Shown here piece after piece: positions 44,453 through 51,594 of a stretch of 64,000 nucleotides of DNA. The stretch is from Kribbella soli (lineage in GTDB: Bacteria > Actinomycetota > Actinomycetes > Propionibacteriales > Kribbellaceae). The notes under the pieces were generated by a model that worked only from the letters and a program-made list of their open reading frames with translations, was not told the DNA's origin and made no database searches. A program made the translations under genes and the position numbers. The stretch is taken from contig NZ_SJJZ01000001.1 of assembly GCF_004331345.1 (NCBI RefSeq), positions 1,612,001 through 1,676,000 on the forward strand, given 5' to 3'. The stretch's first letter is position 1, and every line of letters begins with the position of its first letter.

Positions 44453-44597
44453 TCTTCCCGTCTGCCGTTCAGCCCACGCGTAGCGCGATCAGGAGACGCC
44501 AGAGGGGCCAAGATGGAGCGCCCCGCTGGACGAACGATCTTGGCCCCTCTGGTGGCTCCTGATAGGTCCTGACTGGGCTGAGCGGCAGGCGGGAAGA
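44453..44597. repeat. 145-bp nested inverted repeat, candidate single-strand origin or transfer site
   Basis: The outer arms (44453-44476 with 44574-44597) pair over 24 bases, with two positions that would be G-U in RNA or single-stranded wobble. The inner arms are 44488-44495 with 44556-44563 (8 of 8) and 44499-44514 with 44537-44552 (16 of 16), around a 22-base loop. A small CGCG-TAG-CGCG hairpin sits in the left bulge. Such folding is typical of single-strand origins of rolling-circle replicons and of clt-like transfer loci. Its exact role is inferred. Confidence 0.75.
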
Positions 44598-44703
44598 CGC
44601 ACCCCGCCCCACACCGAACCGCCGGCCAAAATCGGACCGTCATCCCGGAGTCGTGAGGCCCCCGCCGGAGGCGTTTTGTTGCTCTAGAAAGACACCGAGA
44701 GCG

Positions 44704-44766
44704 GGCGCGGGCGGTGAACGGCCGGAGGGCGCATGCGCACGCCCGCGCCGCGCGCCGAAGGCGCGC
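44704..44766. repeat. GC-rich hairpin pair
   Basis: GGCGCGGGC (44704) pairs with GCCCGCGCC (44741), enclosing the palindrome GCGCATGCGC. Directly after it, GCGCGCC-GAA-GGCGCGC (44750-44766) forms a tight hairpin. They lie downstream of the HAD gene end and may serve as its terminator or be part of a replication origin. Confidence 0.65.
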
Positions 44767-44804
44767 CTTGATCCATAAGAGCCAAATTCGGCAGGGCGCT
44801 CGGG

Positions 44805-45491
44805 TCAGGCGGCGCGGATTGCCTCGGTGAGTTCGCCGATATGGGCGATCACAGCGTCGGCTCCTGCGGTAGCCAGATCGGCGGCCTTGCCGGGCTTGTT
44901 GGCGTAGCCGATGCTTGCAGCTCCGATCGCACGGGCGGCCTGCACGTCAGTGGCCTGGTCGCCGATGAGGGTGCAGGCGTCCGGTTCCACAGCTAGGGCC
45001 TGGGCGGCTCGCTCGATCAGGTGCGGGCTCGGCTTCATGAGGGCTGGATCGGATGGGTCGCGGGCCTCGATGTGCTGGACGAGACTGGTCAAGCCGACTC
45101 GATCGAGGTAGGCGCGCACCGATGCCCCAGTGTTGTTGCTGACGATCGCGAGTTGTCGGCCAGCGTCCCGGCAGGCTGTCAGGAAGGCTTCTACGCCCGG
45201 GGTTGGTGTAGCGCTCTCGACGGCTTTGATCTCGGCGGTCTGGAGGGCTTCCTCGACGTGGCGGCCCAGCTCGGGAGATACCTCGGCGGCAGCGCTCAGG
45301 AACTCGTGCGGGCTAGCGATCGCAGACATAGCCGACGGCAGTTCGCCGACCTGGTCGAGCGCGAGACCGCGCAACTCGTCGGTGATCTGCGACGCCGGAT
45401 ACCCGGCGAACACCGAGCACACCGGACCGTCGAAGTCGAGCAGGATGACAGGACTACGGCGCAGGGTGGCGGCCAATGCTTCGGCGGTCAC
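44805..45491 (-). CDS. HAD family hydrolase carried by the AICE
   Basis: The 228-residue protein has the four HAD motifs: LLDFDGPVC (nucleophile Asp), IVSNNTG, the Lys in LMKPSP, and IGDQATDVQAARAIGA. It is a phosphoglycolate-phosphatase-like enzyme with a cap domain. It overlaps the GntR gene by 4 bases, so both are expressed together from the operator region. pSAM2 carries a NUDIX gene (pif) in its regulatory set; whether this phosphatase plays a similar exclusion role is speculation. Confidence 0.88.
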   Translation of the reverse strand: MTAEALAATLRRSPVILLDFDGPVCSVFAGYPASQITDELRGLALDQVGELPSAMSAIASPHEFLSAAAEVSPELGRHVEEALQTAEIKAVESATPTPGVEAFLTACRDAGRQLAIVSNNTGASVRAYLDRVGLTSLVQHIEARDPSDPALMKPSPHLIERAAQALAVEPDACTLIGDQATDVQAARAIGAASIGYANKPGKAADLATAGADAVIAHIGELTEAIRAA

Positions 45492-46333
45492 GGCTCGTAG
45501 GTCCGACCGAGCGTGCCCCAGAGACTGTCAAACCAGCGTCGCGCCTGCTCGATGTACTGCGAACCGGTGGCCCGGTCGCCGTCAGTCACCGAGTGATGGA
45601 ACAGGACAGTGTCCTTGCCCACGGCATCGAAGATCGACACGTCCTTGCTGCCGATCTTCACCTCACGCTCAACGACCGGGTAGAAGCCGAAGAACAGCTC
45701 CTCGTCGTTGATCAGGTACATCTTGAACATCATCGACAGCGGGATGACCCGGGTCTCGACCTCGGTCTTCTGGACCAGCCCCAGCTCGCCAAGTTCGCGG
45801 ATCGACTCCGCAATGGCTCCGGCTGACCGGTGCGCGATCTCGGCCACGCGGGCTCGGACCGCAGGGTCGTCGCCGGGCTTCGACCCGGCACGCGATGGAA
45901 CGGCGAGCGGCTGGGACAGGTCCGGCAGCAGCAGGCGAATGGTGACCGACTCCGGCGTGAGTCGTCCGCGCCGGATTCGTTCGATCGGCTCCTCCAGTGC
46001 ACCGAGCAGGGTCTCACCGGTTAGGCCCGCAAAGTCGATGGTGACCCGCGTCCGTTCGAACGCCTTCTCGATGTGCGGGCGAAGACCGACCGCCTGGTCG
46101 GCCCGGTCGCGAACGTAGACCCCGCTGCCGACTCTCGACACGATCAGCCCCTCGTCGCGCAGAACCTTCAGCGCCTGCTGAATCGTCATCCGGGCAACGC
46201 CGTACTGAGTCGCGAGCTCCTGCTGTGAGGGCAGCTTCTCCCCCGCCGTGAACTTCTGCGTCAAGATCCCGGCGCGCAGCGCAGTGGCGACCTGCCGATA
46301 CGGCGGGCGTGTGTCGTTCGGGTCTAGCTCCAT
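45488..46333 (-). CDS. GntR family regulator of the AICE (KorSA-like role)
   Basis: The 281-residue protein has the GntR winged helix (YRQVATALRAGILTQKFTAGEKLPSQQELATQYGVARMTIQQALKVLRDEGLI followed by VGSGVYVRD) and a C-terminal domain of about 200 residues that is not a plain UTRA domain. It faces the operator cluster at 46350-46448 and is divergent from the transfer/replication genes. By analogy with KorSA it should repress those genes and itself. Confidence 0.88.
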   Translation of the reverse strand: MELDPNDTRPPYRQVATALRAGILTQKFTAGEKLPSQQELATQYGVARMTIQQALKVLRDEGLIVSRVGSGVYVRDRADQAVGLRPHIEKAFERTRVTIDFAGLTGETLLGALEEPIERIRRGRLTPESVTIRLLLPDLSQPLAVPSRAGSKPGDDPAVRARVAEIAHRSAGAIAESIRELGELGLVQKTEVETRVIPLSMMFKMYLINDEELFFGFYPVVEREVKIGSKDVSIFDAVGKDTVLFHHSVTDGDRATGSQYIEQARRWFDSLWGTLGRTYEP

Positions 46334-46349
46334 GGCCCCCAGCGTAGTA

Positions 46350-46448
46350 CCTGGCTAGCCAGCCTAGGAATTTATCTGTCCAAATACTTGACCTGACTAG
46401 CCAGGCTGGTTACCTTGGTCATATTCCAGCCTGGCTAGTCAGCCTAGG
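46350..46448. promoter_or_regulatory. Three operator copies for the element's GntR regulator
   Basis: Copies of CCTGRCTAGYCAGSCTRGG occur at 46350-46368, 46392-46409 and 46430-46448, spaced about 40 bases (roughly four helix turns) apart. The core CTGGCTAGCCAG is palindromic. They fill the gap between the divergent GntR gene and the forward operon. Confidence 0.85.
46388..46416 (+). promoter_or_regulatory. Forward promoter of the AICE operon
   Basis: -35 TTGACC (46388) and -10 TACCTT (46411) are separated by exactly 17 bases, and the middle operator copy fills that spacer. A repressor bound there would directly exclude the polymerase. Confidence 0.65.
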
Positions 46449-46473
46449 CGGCCTATACAGAGGAGTAACAGTC

Positions 46474-46881
46474 ATGGCGATGCCGCGCAAGATCAAGATC
46501 GAGTTCGGTGAGGTCTTCCCGTACGGCGTGTTCGCGGTTTCGGAGGTCACGCAGGTGCGGGACTTCGAGCGGTCGACGCGTGAGCGTCCGGTGTACGCGA
46601 TCGATGAGGAGACGGGGCTGTCGGTGTGGTCGGTCGACGTGATGGATGGTGACCGGGACGCCCGCAAGGCGGACCGTCAGGTGTCGATCAAGATCCTGGC
46701 CAAGCAGCAGCCGGTGCTGCCGCCTCAGCCGCAGGGGATGCCGTTCACGCCGGTCGAGTTCGAGGGCATGACGGCTACGCCGTACATCGCTGAGAACGGC
46801 AACCGCCCGCGTCTGGCGTGGTCGTTCAAAGCCATGGCGGTACGTGCGCCGAAGTCCGCTCAGGCTCCGAAGGCGGCCTGA
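46474..46881 (+). CDS. AICE conserved protein, first gene of forward operon
   Basis: The 135-residue soluble protein starts PRKIKIEFGEVFPYGVFAVSEVTQVRDFERSTRERPV and contains EETGLSVWSVDVMDGDRDARKADRQVSIKIL. The N-terminal ATG has AGAGGAG upstream. Similar small proteins are common just downstream of the regulators of AICEs and plasmids, but the role is unknown. Its beta-rich look suggests a DNA-binding OB-like fold, which is a guess. Confidence 0.75.
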   Translation: MAMPRKIKIEFGEVFPYGVFAVSEVTQVRDFERSTRERPVYAIDEETGLSVWSVDVMDGDRDARKADRQVSIKILAKQQPVLPPQPQGMPFTPVEFEGMTATPYIAENGNRPRLAWSFKAMAVRAPKSAQAPKAA

Positions 46882-46883
46882 TC

Positions 46884-47246
46884 ATGGGTGAGCCGATCAG
46901 GGTGTCGATGGACGTGCACTTCGACGGGAGCACGGGCCGGATCGAGTCGGCTCTGAAGCGGAGCGTGTACGGGCCGTACGTGACGATCACGGTCGGGGAC
47001 GACGGCTACAACCGGGTCACGCTGTACTGCCACGACCTGGCGGCGTTGACGACGATGGTCGAGGCGATCGACCGGGCCCGTCAGAGTCTCACGGAGGTGC
47101 TGGGGTTCCTGCCGAGTGGTGAGCCGTGCGCGTACGCGGACGTGTTCGGCTCGATCGAGTGGAACGAGCACGACCACGACGAGTGCCTTGAGCACCTGGT
47201 CGATGAGCCGGTGCCGTACGCGCCGACTCAGCTCGGGGCGGCGTGA
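46884..47246 (+). CDS. AICE protein of unknown function
   Basis: The 120-residue acidic protein reads PIRVSMDVHFDGSTGRIESALKR and CHDLAALTTMVEAIDRARQSLTEVLG, ending with an acidic His-rich stretch (EWNEHDHDECLEHL). It starts 2 bases after the upstream stop and overlaps the next gene. Function is unknown. Confidence 0.7.
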   Translation: MGEPIRVSMDVHFDGSTGRIESALKRSVYGPYVTITVGDDGYNRVTLYCHDLAALTTMVEAIDRARQSLTEVLGFLPSGEPCAYADVFGSIEWNEHDHDECLEHLVDEPVPYAPTQLGAA

Positions 47247-47518
47247 TGACCGCGCTGTTCGCGACACGTCGGGATCTGGACGGCTGGGCTGATGCGCTCG
47301 GCGCACGGAACGACGACGAGGCGTCCGCGGAGCTGCACAAGCTGATGGGCCGGTTGCTCGACGGTCAGGACCGGGTCCGGAAGGTGGCGCGGTCGTTGTC
47401 GAAGGCACCGAACGACGAGGTGCGCCGGTCGCTGGCGCTCGCTCTGGGCCGGATCGATCTGGCCGTCCTGGTGGTCGGTGAGGCGCTGCGCGGGTTCGCA
47501 GTGCACGAGAGGGGTTGA
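47246..47518 (+). CDS. AICE small helical protein, paralogue of the next gene
   Basis: The 90-residue helical protein (RRDLDGWADALGARNDDEAS ... HERG) has its ATG within the upstream stop (TGATG). It aligns along its whole length with the following gene (DLDGWADALGARND against FLDLWARALGVGND, both ending HERG), so the two are a tandem duplication. Function is unknown. Confidence 0.7.
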   Translation: MTALFATRRDLDGWADALGARNDDEASAELHKLMGRLLDGQDRVRKVARSLSKAPNDEVRRSLALALGRIDLAVLVVGEALRGFAVHERG

Positions 47519-47523
47519 GAGCC

Positions 47524-47808
47524 ATGGCGATCACTGGAGTGGCTGGTAAGCGCCGGTTCCTGGATCTGTGGGCGCGGGCGCTCGGGGTCGGCAACGACCT
47601 GGAAGCAATGGCGAAGCTGCGGGCGGTGATGAACGAGCTGGACGACGCCCGTTCGCAGTTGCAGAAGACGACTCGGGTGCTGGCCAGCGTGCCGGACCCG
47701 GACGCCAATGTCGGCGCAACCGGTGCGATGGACGCACTGGAGTCGACCTGGCGGAACCTGCTGGCCGTCGAACGACGGTTCGCGAAGCACGAGAGGGGGC
47801 GCAAGTAG
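47524..47808 (+). CDS. AICE small helical protein, paralogue of the previous gene
   Basis: The 94-residue protein reads FLDLWARALGVGNDLEAMAKLRAVMNELDDA and ends FAKHERGRK. It is homologous to the 47246 gene. It directly precedes the DNA translocase gene and may assist it; that is inferred from position only. Confidence 0.7.
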   Translation: MAITGVAGKRRFLDLWARALGVGNDLEAMAKLRAVMNELDDARSQLQKTTRVLASVPDPDANVGATGAMDALESTWRNLLAVERRFAKHERGRK

Positions 47809-47810
47809 TC

Positions 47811-49253
47811 ATGGGCAAGATCAAGACTGGTCGCGATGCTGCCGGAGGCGTTCCGGTGGTGCGCATGCTCGCCTCGCTGCTGCGCTACCCCGGCGTAATG
47901 GGTCCGCTGCTGCTGACCGGATTCACGGCCTGGTGGGGCCTGTCGCACACCTGGGCGCACATCATCGCCACAGGCATCGTGCTTGGGCTCGTGCTGGGGG
48001 TGTGGCGGCTGCGTCGACCGCAGTCGTTCCAGCGGCTGGTGTGGTGGCGGGTCAAGGCATGGTGGCGTCGCTGGTTCACCTACGCCCCGAACTGGTGGTG
48101 GTGGATGGGCCGGTTCGGGCTCTCGATCAAGACCGAGGTCCGGGGATGGATCGTGCGCCCCCGGATCATCAAAGTCAGGTCCAACGCGTCCACGGATTCT
48201 CTGCTGCTGGACCTCCCGGACGGGATTACGCCGGCGGATATCGCCGACTGTGTCGACAAGCTCCAGCACGCGACCCGTGCCCGCCGTGCGACAACTCGGC
48301 AGGCGGATCCGGGCCAGGTGTGGCTGGACCTGTACATGCGAGACCCGCTGGTGAAGACGATCCCCGCCGTACCCATCCCGGAGAGCCTGCGGGTGGAGGA
48401 CCTGGACGGGCTGGTGATCGGGTACGCCGAGGACGGTTCCCCGTGGCGGCTGCGGGTCCGTGGCACTCACATCCTGGTTGCCGGGGGCACCGGCTCGGGC
48501 AAGGGCTCGGTGATCTGGTCGGTACTTCGGGCACTCACCCCGTTTATCCGGGCCGGGCTGGTCGTGGTCCACGCGATCGACCCCAAGGGCGGCATGGAAC
48601 TCGACTTCGGACGGGACCTGTTCTACCGGTACGAGGCCGACGACTACGAAGACATGGTGCAGCTTCTCGAAACCGCTGCCGACGAGATGGACGACCGCGC
48701 CCGGTACCTGCGCGGCAGGGCACGCAAGTTCACCGCGTCACCGCAAACCCCGCTGGTCCTGGTTGTGGTGGACGAGCTGATGCAGCTCACGACTCTGCTG
48801 CCGGGTCCGGACGGGCGGCGCCAGATGGGCCGGGTCGAGACCGCGCTCGGACGCCTGCTGTCCAAGGGACGCGGCCCCGGCTACGCCGTCCTGGCAACCG
48901 TGGTCGAACCCACCAAGGACATCGTCACCTGGCGCGACATCTTCCCCGACCGCATCGCGCTCCGACTGGGCTCGTCCTCGCAGGTCGACATGGTGCTAGG
49001 GGAAGGCCAGCGCGATCTCGGAGCCGAAGCCGACAACATCGCGCTGTCGCTGCCGGGTGTCGGGTTCATCAAGGTCGAGAACTCGCCCGTCCCGATCCGG
49101 GTGCGCGCCGCCTACGTCACCGACGACGAGATCAAGGCCATGGCCCGCGAGTACCGGTCTCCGCACCACCTCCGCCCCGTCGACACAACCACCGCTGAGC
49201 TGGTTGACGTCGACGAGCTGGACCAAGCCGACGAGACGGGAGAGGCGGCATGA
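47811..49253 (+). CDS. FtsK/SpoIIIE-type conjugal DNA translocase (TraB/TraSA-like)
   Basis: The 480-residue protein has two N-terminal membrane helices (YPGVMGPLLLTGFTAWWGL and HIIATGIVLGLVLGVW), Walker A GGTGSGKGS at about residues 225-233, and Walker B VLVVVDELMQL with Asp near 321. The C-terminal half matches FtsK motor domains (GPGYAVLATVVEPTKDIVTWRDIFPDRIALRL). In AICEs one such hexameric pump moves double-stranded DNA between cells. It overlaps the WhiB gene by 4 bases. Confidence 0.93.
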   Translation: MGKIKTGRDAAGGVPVVRMLASLLRYPGVMGPLLLTGFTAWWGLSHTWAHIIATGIVLGLVLGVWRLRRPQSFQRLVWWRVKAWWRRWFTYAPNWWWWMGRFGLSIKTEVRGWIVRPRIIKVRSNASTDSLLLDLPDGITPADIADCVDKLQHATRARRATTRQADPGQVWLDLYMRDPLVKTIPAVPIPESLRVEDLDGLVIGYAEDGSPWRLRVRGTHILVAGGTGSGKGSVIWSVLRALTPFIRAGLVVVHAIDPKGGMELDFGRDLFYRYEADDYEDMVQLLETAADEMDDRARYLRGRARKFTASPQTPLVLVVVDELMQLTTLLPGPDGRRQMGRVETALGRLLSKGRGPGYAVLATVVEPTKDIVTWRDIFPDRIALRLGSSSQVDMVLGEGQRDLGAEADNIALSLPGVGFIKVENSPVPIRVRAAYVTDDEIKAMAREYRSPHHLRPVDTTTAELVDVDELDQADETGEAA

Positions 49254-49642
49254 ACCGGCAGCAGATCCCGGGCCAACTAGAACTCGTCTTCGACGCCGCG
49301 CCGGAGCTGACCGACGACCTACGCGCCGAGTTGACCGCGCACGTCGTCCCCGGCTGGCAGGCCATGGGCGCATGCCGCTCGACTGGCGATGACACGTGGT
49401 TCCCCGACGAGACCGACACAACCGGCAAGACGAACGCGGTCGACCGGTGCGGGTTCTGCCCCGTCCGCCGCTCCTGCCTCGCCTACGCCCTCTCCAGCGG
49501 CCAGGAGTACGGGGTCTGGGGCGGCACCACCGAACTGCAACGCAACGTCGTCGCCCGCGACCTGGTCGACGGCGCCCCGGTCGTAGACGCCCTGGACGGA
49601 GCGACGCTGCTGCCCGAATACCTGTGGAGGCAGGCGGCATGA
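49250..49642 (+). CDS. WhiB family iron-sulfur regulator carried by the AICE
   Basis: The 130-residue protein has the four cluster-binding cysteines C42, C67, C70 and C76 (spacing C-x24-C-x2-C-x5-C) and the GVWGG turn at residues 88-92, followed by a C-terminal part that lacks the basic AT-hook-like tail of chromosomal WhiB proteins. It is translationally coupled on both sides. It may adjust host or element transcription through sigma factor binding. Confidence 0.92.
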   Translation: MNRQQIPGQLELVFDAAPELTDDLRAELTAHVVPGWQAMGACRSTGDDTWFPDETDTTGKTNAVDRCGFCPVRRSCLAYALSSGQEYGVWGGTTELQRNVVARDLVDGAPVVDALDGATLLPEYLWRQAA

Positions 49643-49839
49643 CGGTCCGGCTCCGCGTCTCGGGTGACCCCGACGAGATCGAGGTCATGGTCAAGGTCCT
49701 TGGCGTGGTGTTCGACCTCACCGGCTCTGGCCGCCTCTACCCCAACCACGGCTCGACGGGGGTCCGCGTCTACCTCACGGCGCGGATCCCCTGGGCCGGT
49801 GAACGAGAACAACCGCGCCGAGGAGATGGTCACGAATGA
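49639..49839 (+). CDS. Small AICE protein of unknown function
   Basis: The 66-residue protein (TVRLRVSGDPDEIEVMVKVLG ... VRVYLTARIPW) overlaps the upstream and downstream genes by 4 bases each, which strongly supports translation. It resembles the small beta-rich proteins found before rep genes in AICEs. Confidence 0.7.
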   Translation: MTVRLRVSGDPDEIEVMVKVLGVVFDLTGSGRLYPNHGSTGVRVYLTARIPWAGEREQPRRGDGHE

Positions 49840-51392
49840 TCTCGACCCTGGGCCAAGTCGCGCCCGACGTACTACACGACCTGGCCGTCCGCAACGGCGT
49901 CTGTGTCCGCCCCGTACTGTCCCGGCTGACCGACACCGCGACCGGTGAACAGCTCGTGATCCCGATCCCGTGCGGCTCGACTCAGGAACGCCAATGCCCG
50001 CCGTGCGCCGACCGCGCCCGCAAGCTCCGCATGCAACAGTGCCGCGAGGGCTGGCACCGAGACGACGAGGTCCCCGCGGCTTCGGATGACGACGCGGACG
50101 AGGACACCGGCAGCGAGGACGAAACCCCTTCAGACGTTGAAGAATCGGCCCGCCGTGTCCGGTCGACGCGTCGCCGCCAAGATGCCCCGGACCTGCCTCG
50201 GGTACCGATGGACAACCGCACAGTGGGTACGACGTTCACCGCTCCGGACGGACGCACCTACCGCCCGTCCATGTTCCTCACCCTGACGCTTCCGTCGTAC
50301 GGCAAAGTCGGCCCAGACGGGACACCGCTCGACCCCGGCAGCTACGACTACCACCGGGCAGCGATGGACGCGCTGCACTTCCCCAAGCTCGTTGACCGGT
50401 TCTGGCAGAACCTGCGCCGCTGCGCCGGGTACAAGGTCCAGTACTTCGCCACCGTCGAAGCCCAACGCCGCCTCGCCCCGCACCTGCACGCCGCCGTCCG
50501 GGGCGTCATCCCCCGCCAGGTCGTCAAGGACGTGGTCGCCGCGACCTACCACCAACTGTGGTGGCCCCAGTGCACCGAACCCGCGTACACCGGGGACGAC
50601 CTGCCCCGATGGGACGACTACGCCGGCGCTTTTCTGGACCCTCACACCGGGACACCGCTGCCCACCTGGGAACAGGCTCTCGACTCGATCGGAGACGACC
50701 TGGCCGCAACCCCGGCGCACGTGGTCAAGCTCGGAACCCAGCTCGATTACCAAGGCATCATCGCGGACGCTGACGACAAGGTCGGCAAGGCAATCGGGTA
50801 CCTGACCAAGTACCTCGCGAAGTCCATCGCGGACACCTACGGCGACGACGACACGATCACCACCGCGCAAGCGATGCACCTCGACCGGCTGCACCGCGAG
50901 GTCCGCTGGCTGCCCTGCTCCCCAACCTGCTCCAACTGGCTCCGGTACGGCGTCCAGCCCAAAGACGCAGAAGCAGGCATGCGCCCCGGCTGGTGCCCAT
51001 CCAAGGCCCACGACCGGCATCACCTCGGGTTGGGTGGCCGCCGCGTGCTCGTGTCGCGTCAGTGGACCGGCAAGACGCTCACCGACCACAAAGCGGACCG
51101 GGCCGAAGTCGTTCGGCAGACCCTCGCCATGGCCGGTGTCGATATGCCCGACACCGACCGCTACGCCACGACAACCCAGCTCGAGGACGGCATGCCCCGG
51201 TTCATCTGGACGCCGGTCGACCGCAACAACGACGACGACCTGCCCACTTGGCACGGCGTGCTCACACGCGGCATCAACGAACGCATCCGGTGGCGAACCC
51301 AGTACGAGCAGGCCAAACAACGCGCCAACGGACCACCCGCCGACGCCCGTTCGGCAACTGACACCGATGACGCTGCCAACTCGGCGGCATGA
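49836..51392 (+). CDS. Replication initiator protein, RepSA-like (HUH-type)
   Basis: The 518-residue protein has a possible zinc site near the N-terminus (CGSTQERQCPPCADRARKLR), an acidic low-complexity insert (residues about 75-105), a core with TLTLPSYGKV, the metal motif HLH at residues 216-218 and the candidate catalytic tyrosines Y322 and Y326 in GYLTKYLAKS. This is the rolling-circle initiator layout. pSAM2's RepSA nicks the element's origin after excision. Confidence 0.9.
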   Translation: MISTLGQVAPDVLHDLAVRNGVCVRPVLSRLTDTATGEQLVIPIPCGSTQERQCPPCADRARKLRMQQCREGWHRDDEVPAASDDDADEDTGSEDETPSDVEESARRVRSTRRRQDAPDLPRVPMDNRTVGTTFTAPDGRTYRPSMFLTLTLPSYGKVGPDGTPLDPGSYDYHRAAMDALHFPKLVDRFWQNLRRCAGYKVQYFATVEAQRRLAPHLHAAVRGVIPRQVVKDVVAATYHQLWWPQCTEPAYTGDDLPRWDDYAGAFLDPHTGTPLPTWEQALDSIGDDLAATPAHVVKLGTQLDYQGIIADADDKVGKAIGYLTKYLAKSIADTYGDDDTITTAQAMHLDRLHREVRWLPCSPTCSNWLRYGVQPKDAEAGMRPGWCPSKAHDRHHLGLGGRRVLVSRQWTGKTLTDHKADRAEVVRQTLAMAGVDMPDTDRYATTTQLEDGMPRFIWTPVDRNNDDDLPTWHGVLTRGINERIRWRTQYEQAKQRANGPPADARSATDTDDAANSAA

Positions 51393-51405
51393 CCTGGGAG
51401 ACGAC

Positions 51406-51594
51406 ATGACCGACACAACCCTCTGGAACATCGATGAGGTAGCCGCCTACCTCCGTGTCCCGGTTCTCACCATCCGCTGGCTACGGCAAGAGGGGCGCTT
51501 CGCTCCGGCGATCAAGGTCGGTCGTCGGCTGGTGTGGGATGCGCGAGACATTGCCACCTGGTTGGAGTCGCAGCGGGAAGTCGAGGCGGCCTGA
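51406..51594 (+). CDS. xis: Excisionase (Xis), MerR-like HTH
   Basis: The 62-residue protein reads LWNIDEVAAYLRVPVLTIRWLRQEGRFAPAIKVGRRLVWDARDIATWLESQ, the DNA-binding pattern of AlpA/MerR-like excisionases. Its stop overlaps the integrase start (TGATG). It directs the integrase toward excision. Confidence 0.9.
   Translation: MTDTTLWNIDEVAAYLRVPVLTIRWLRQEGRFAPAIKVGRRLVWDARDIATWLESQREVEAA

Larger units (their letters stand above)
44436..44804. other. 369-bp non-coding, hairpin-rich segment of the element
   Basis: The stretch holds the large nested palindrome (44453-44597) and several GC-rich hairpins (44704-44766) and no convincing gene. It is the only long non-coding stretch inside the element besides the operator region. 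Confidence 0.7.

Noticed and set aside
44350..44643. Open frame of about 97 codons on the minus strand across the AICE palindrome
   Set aside because: It follows the inverted-repeat arms, has no ribosome site and an unnatural composition.
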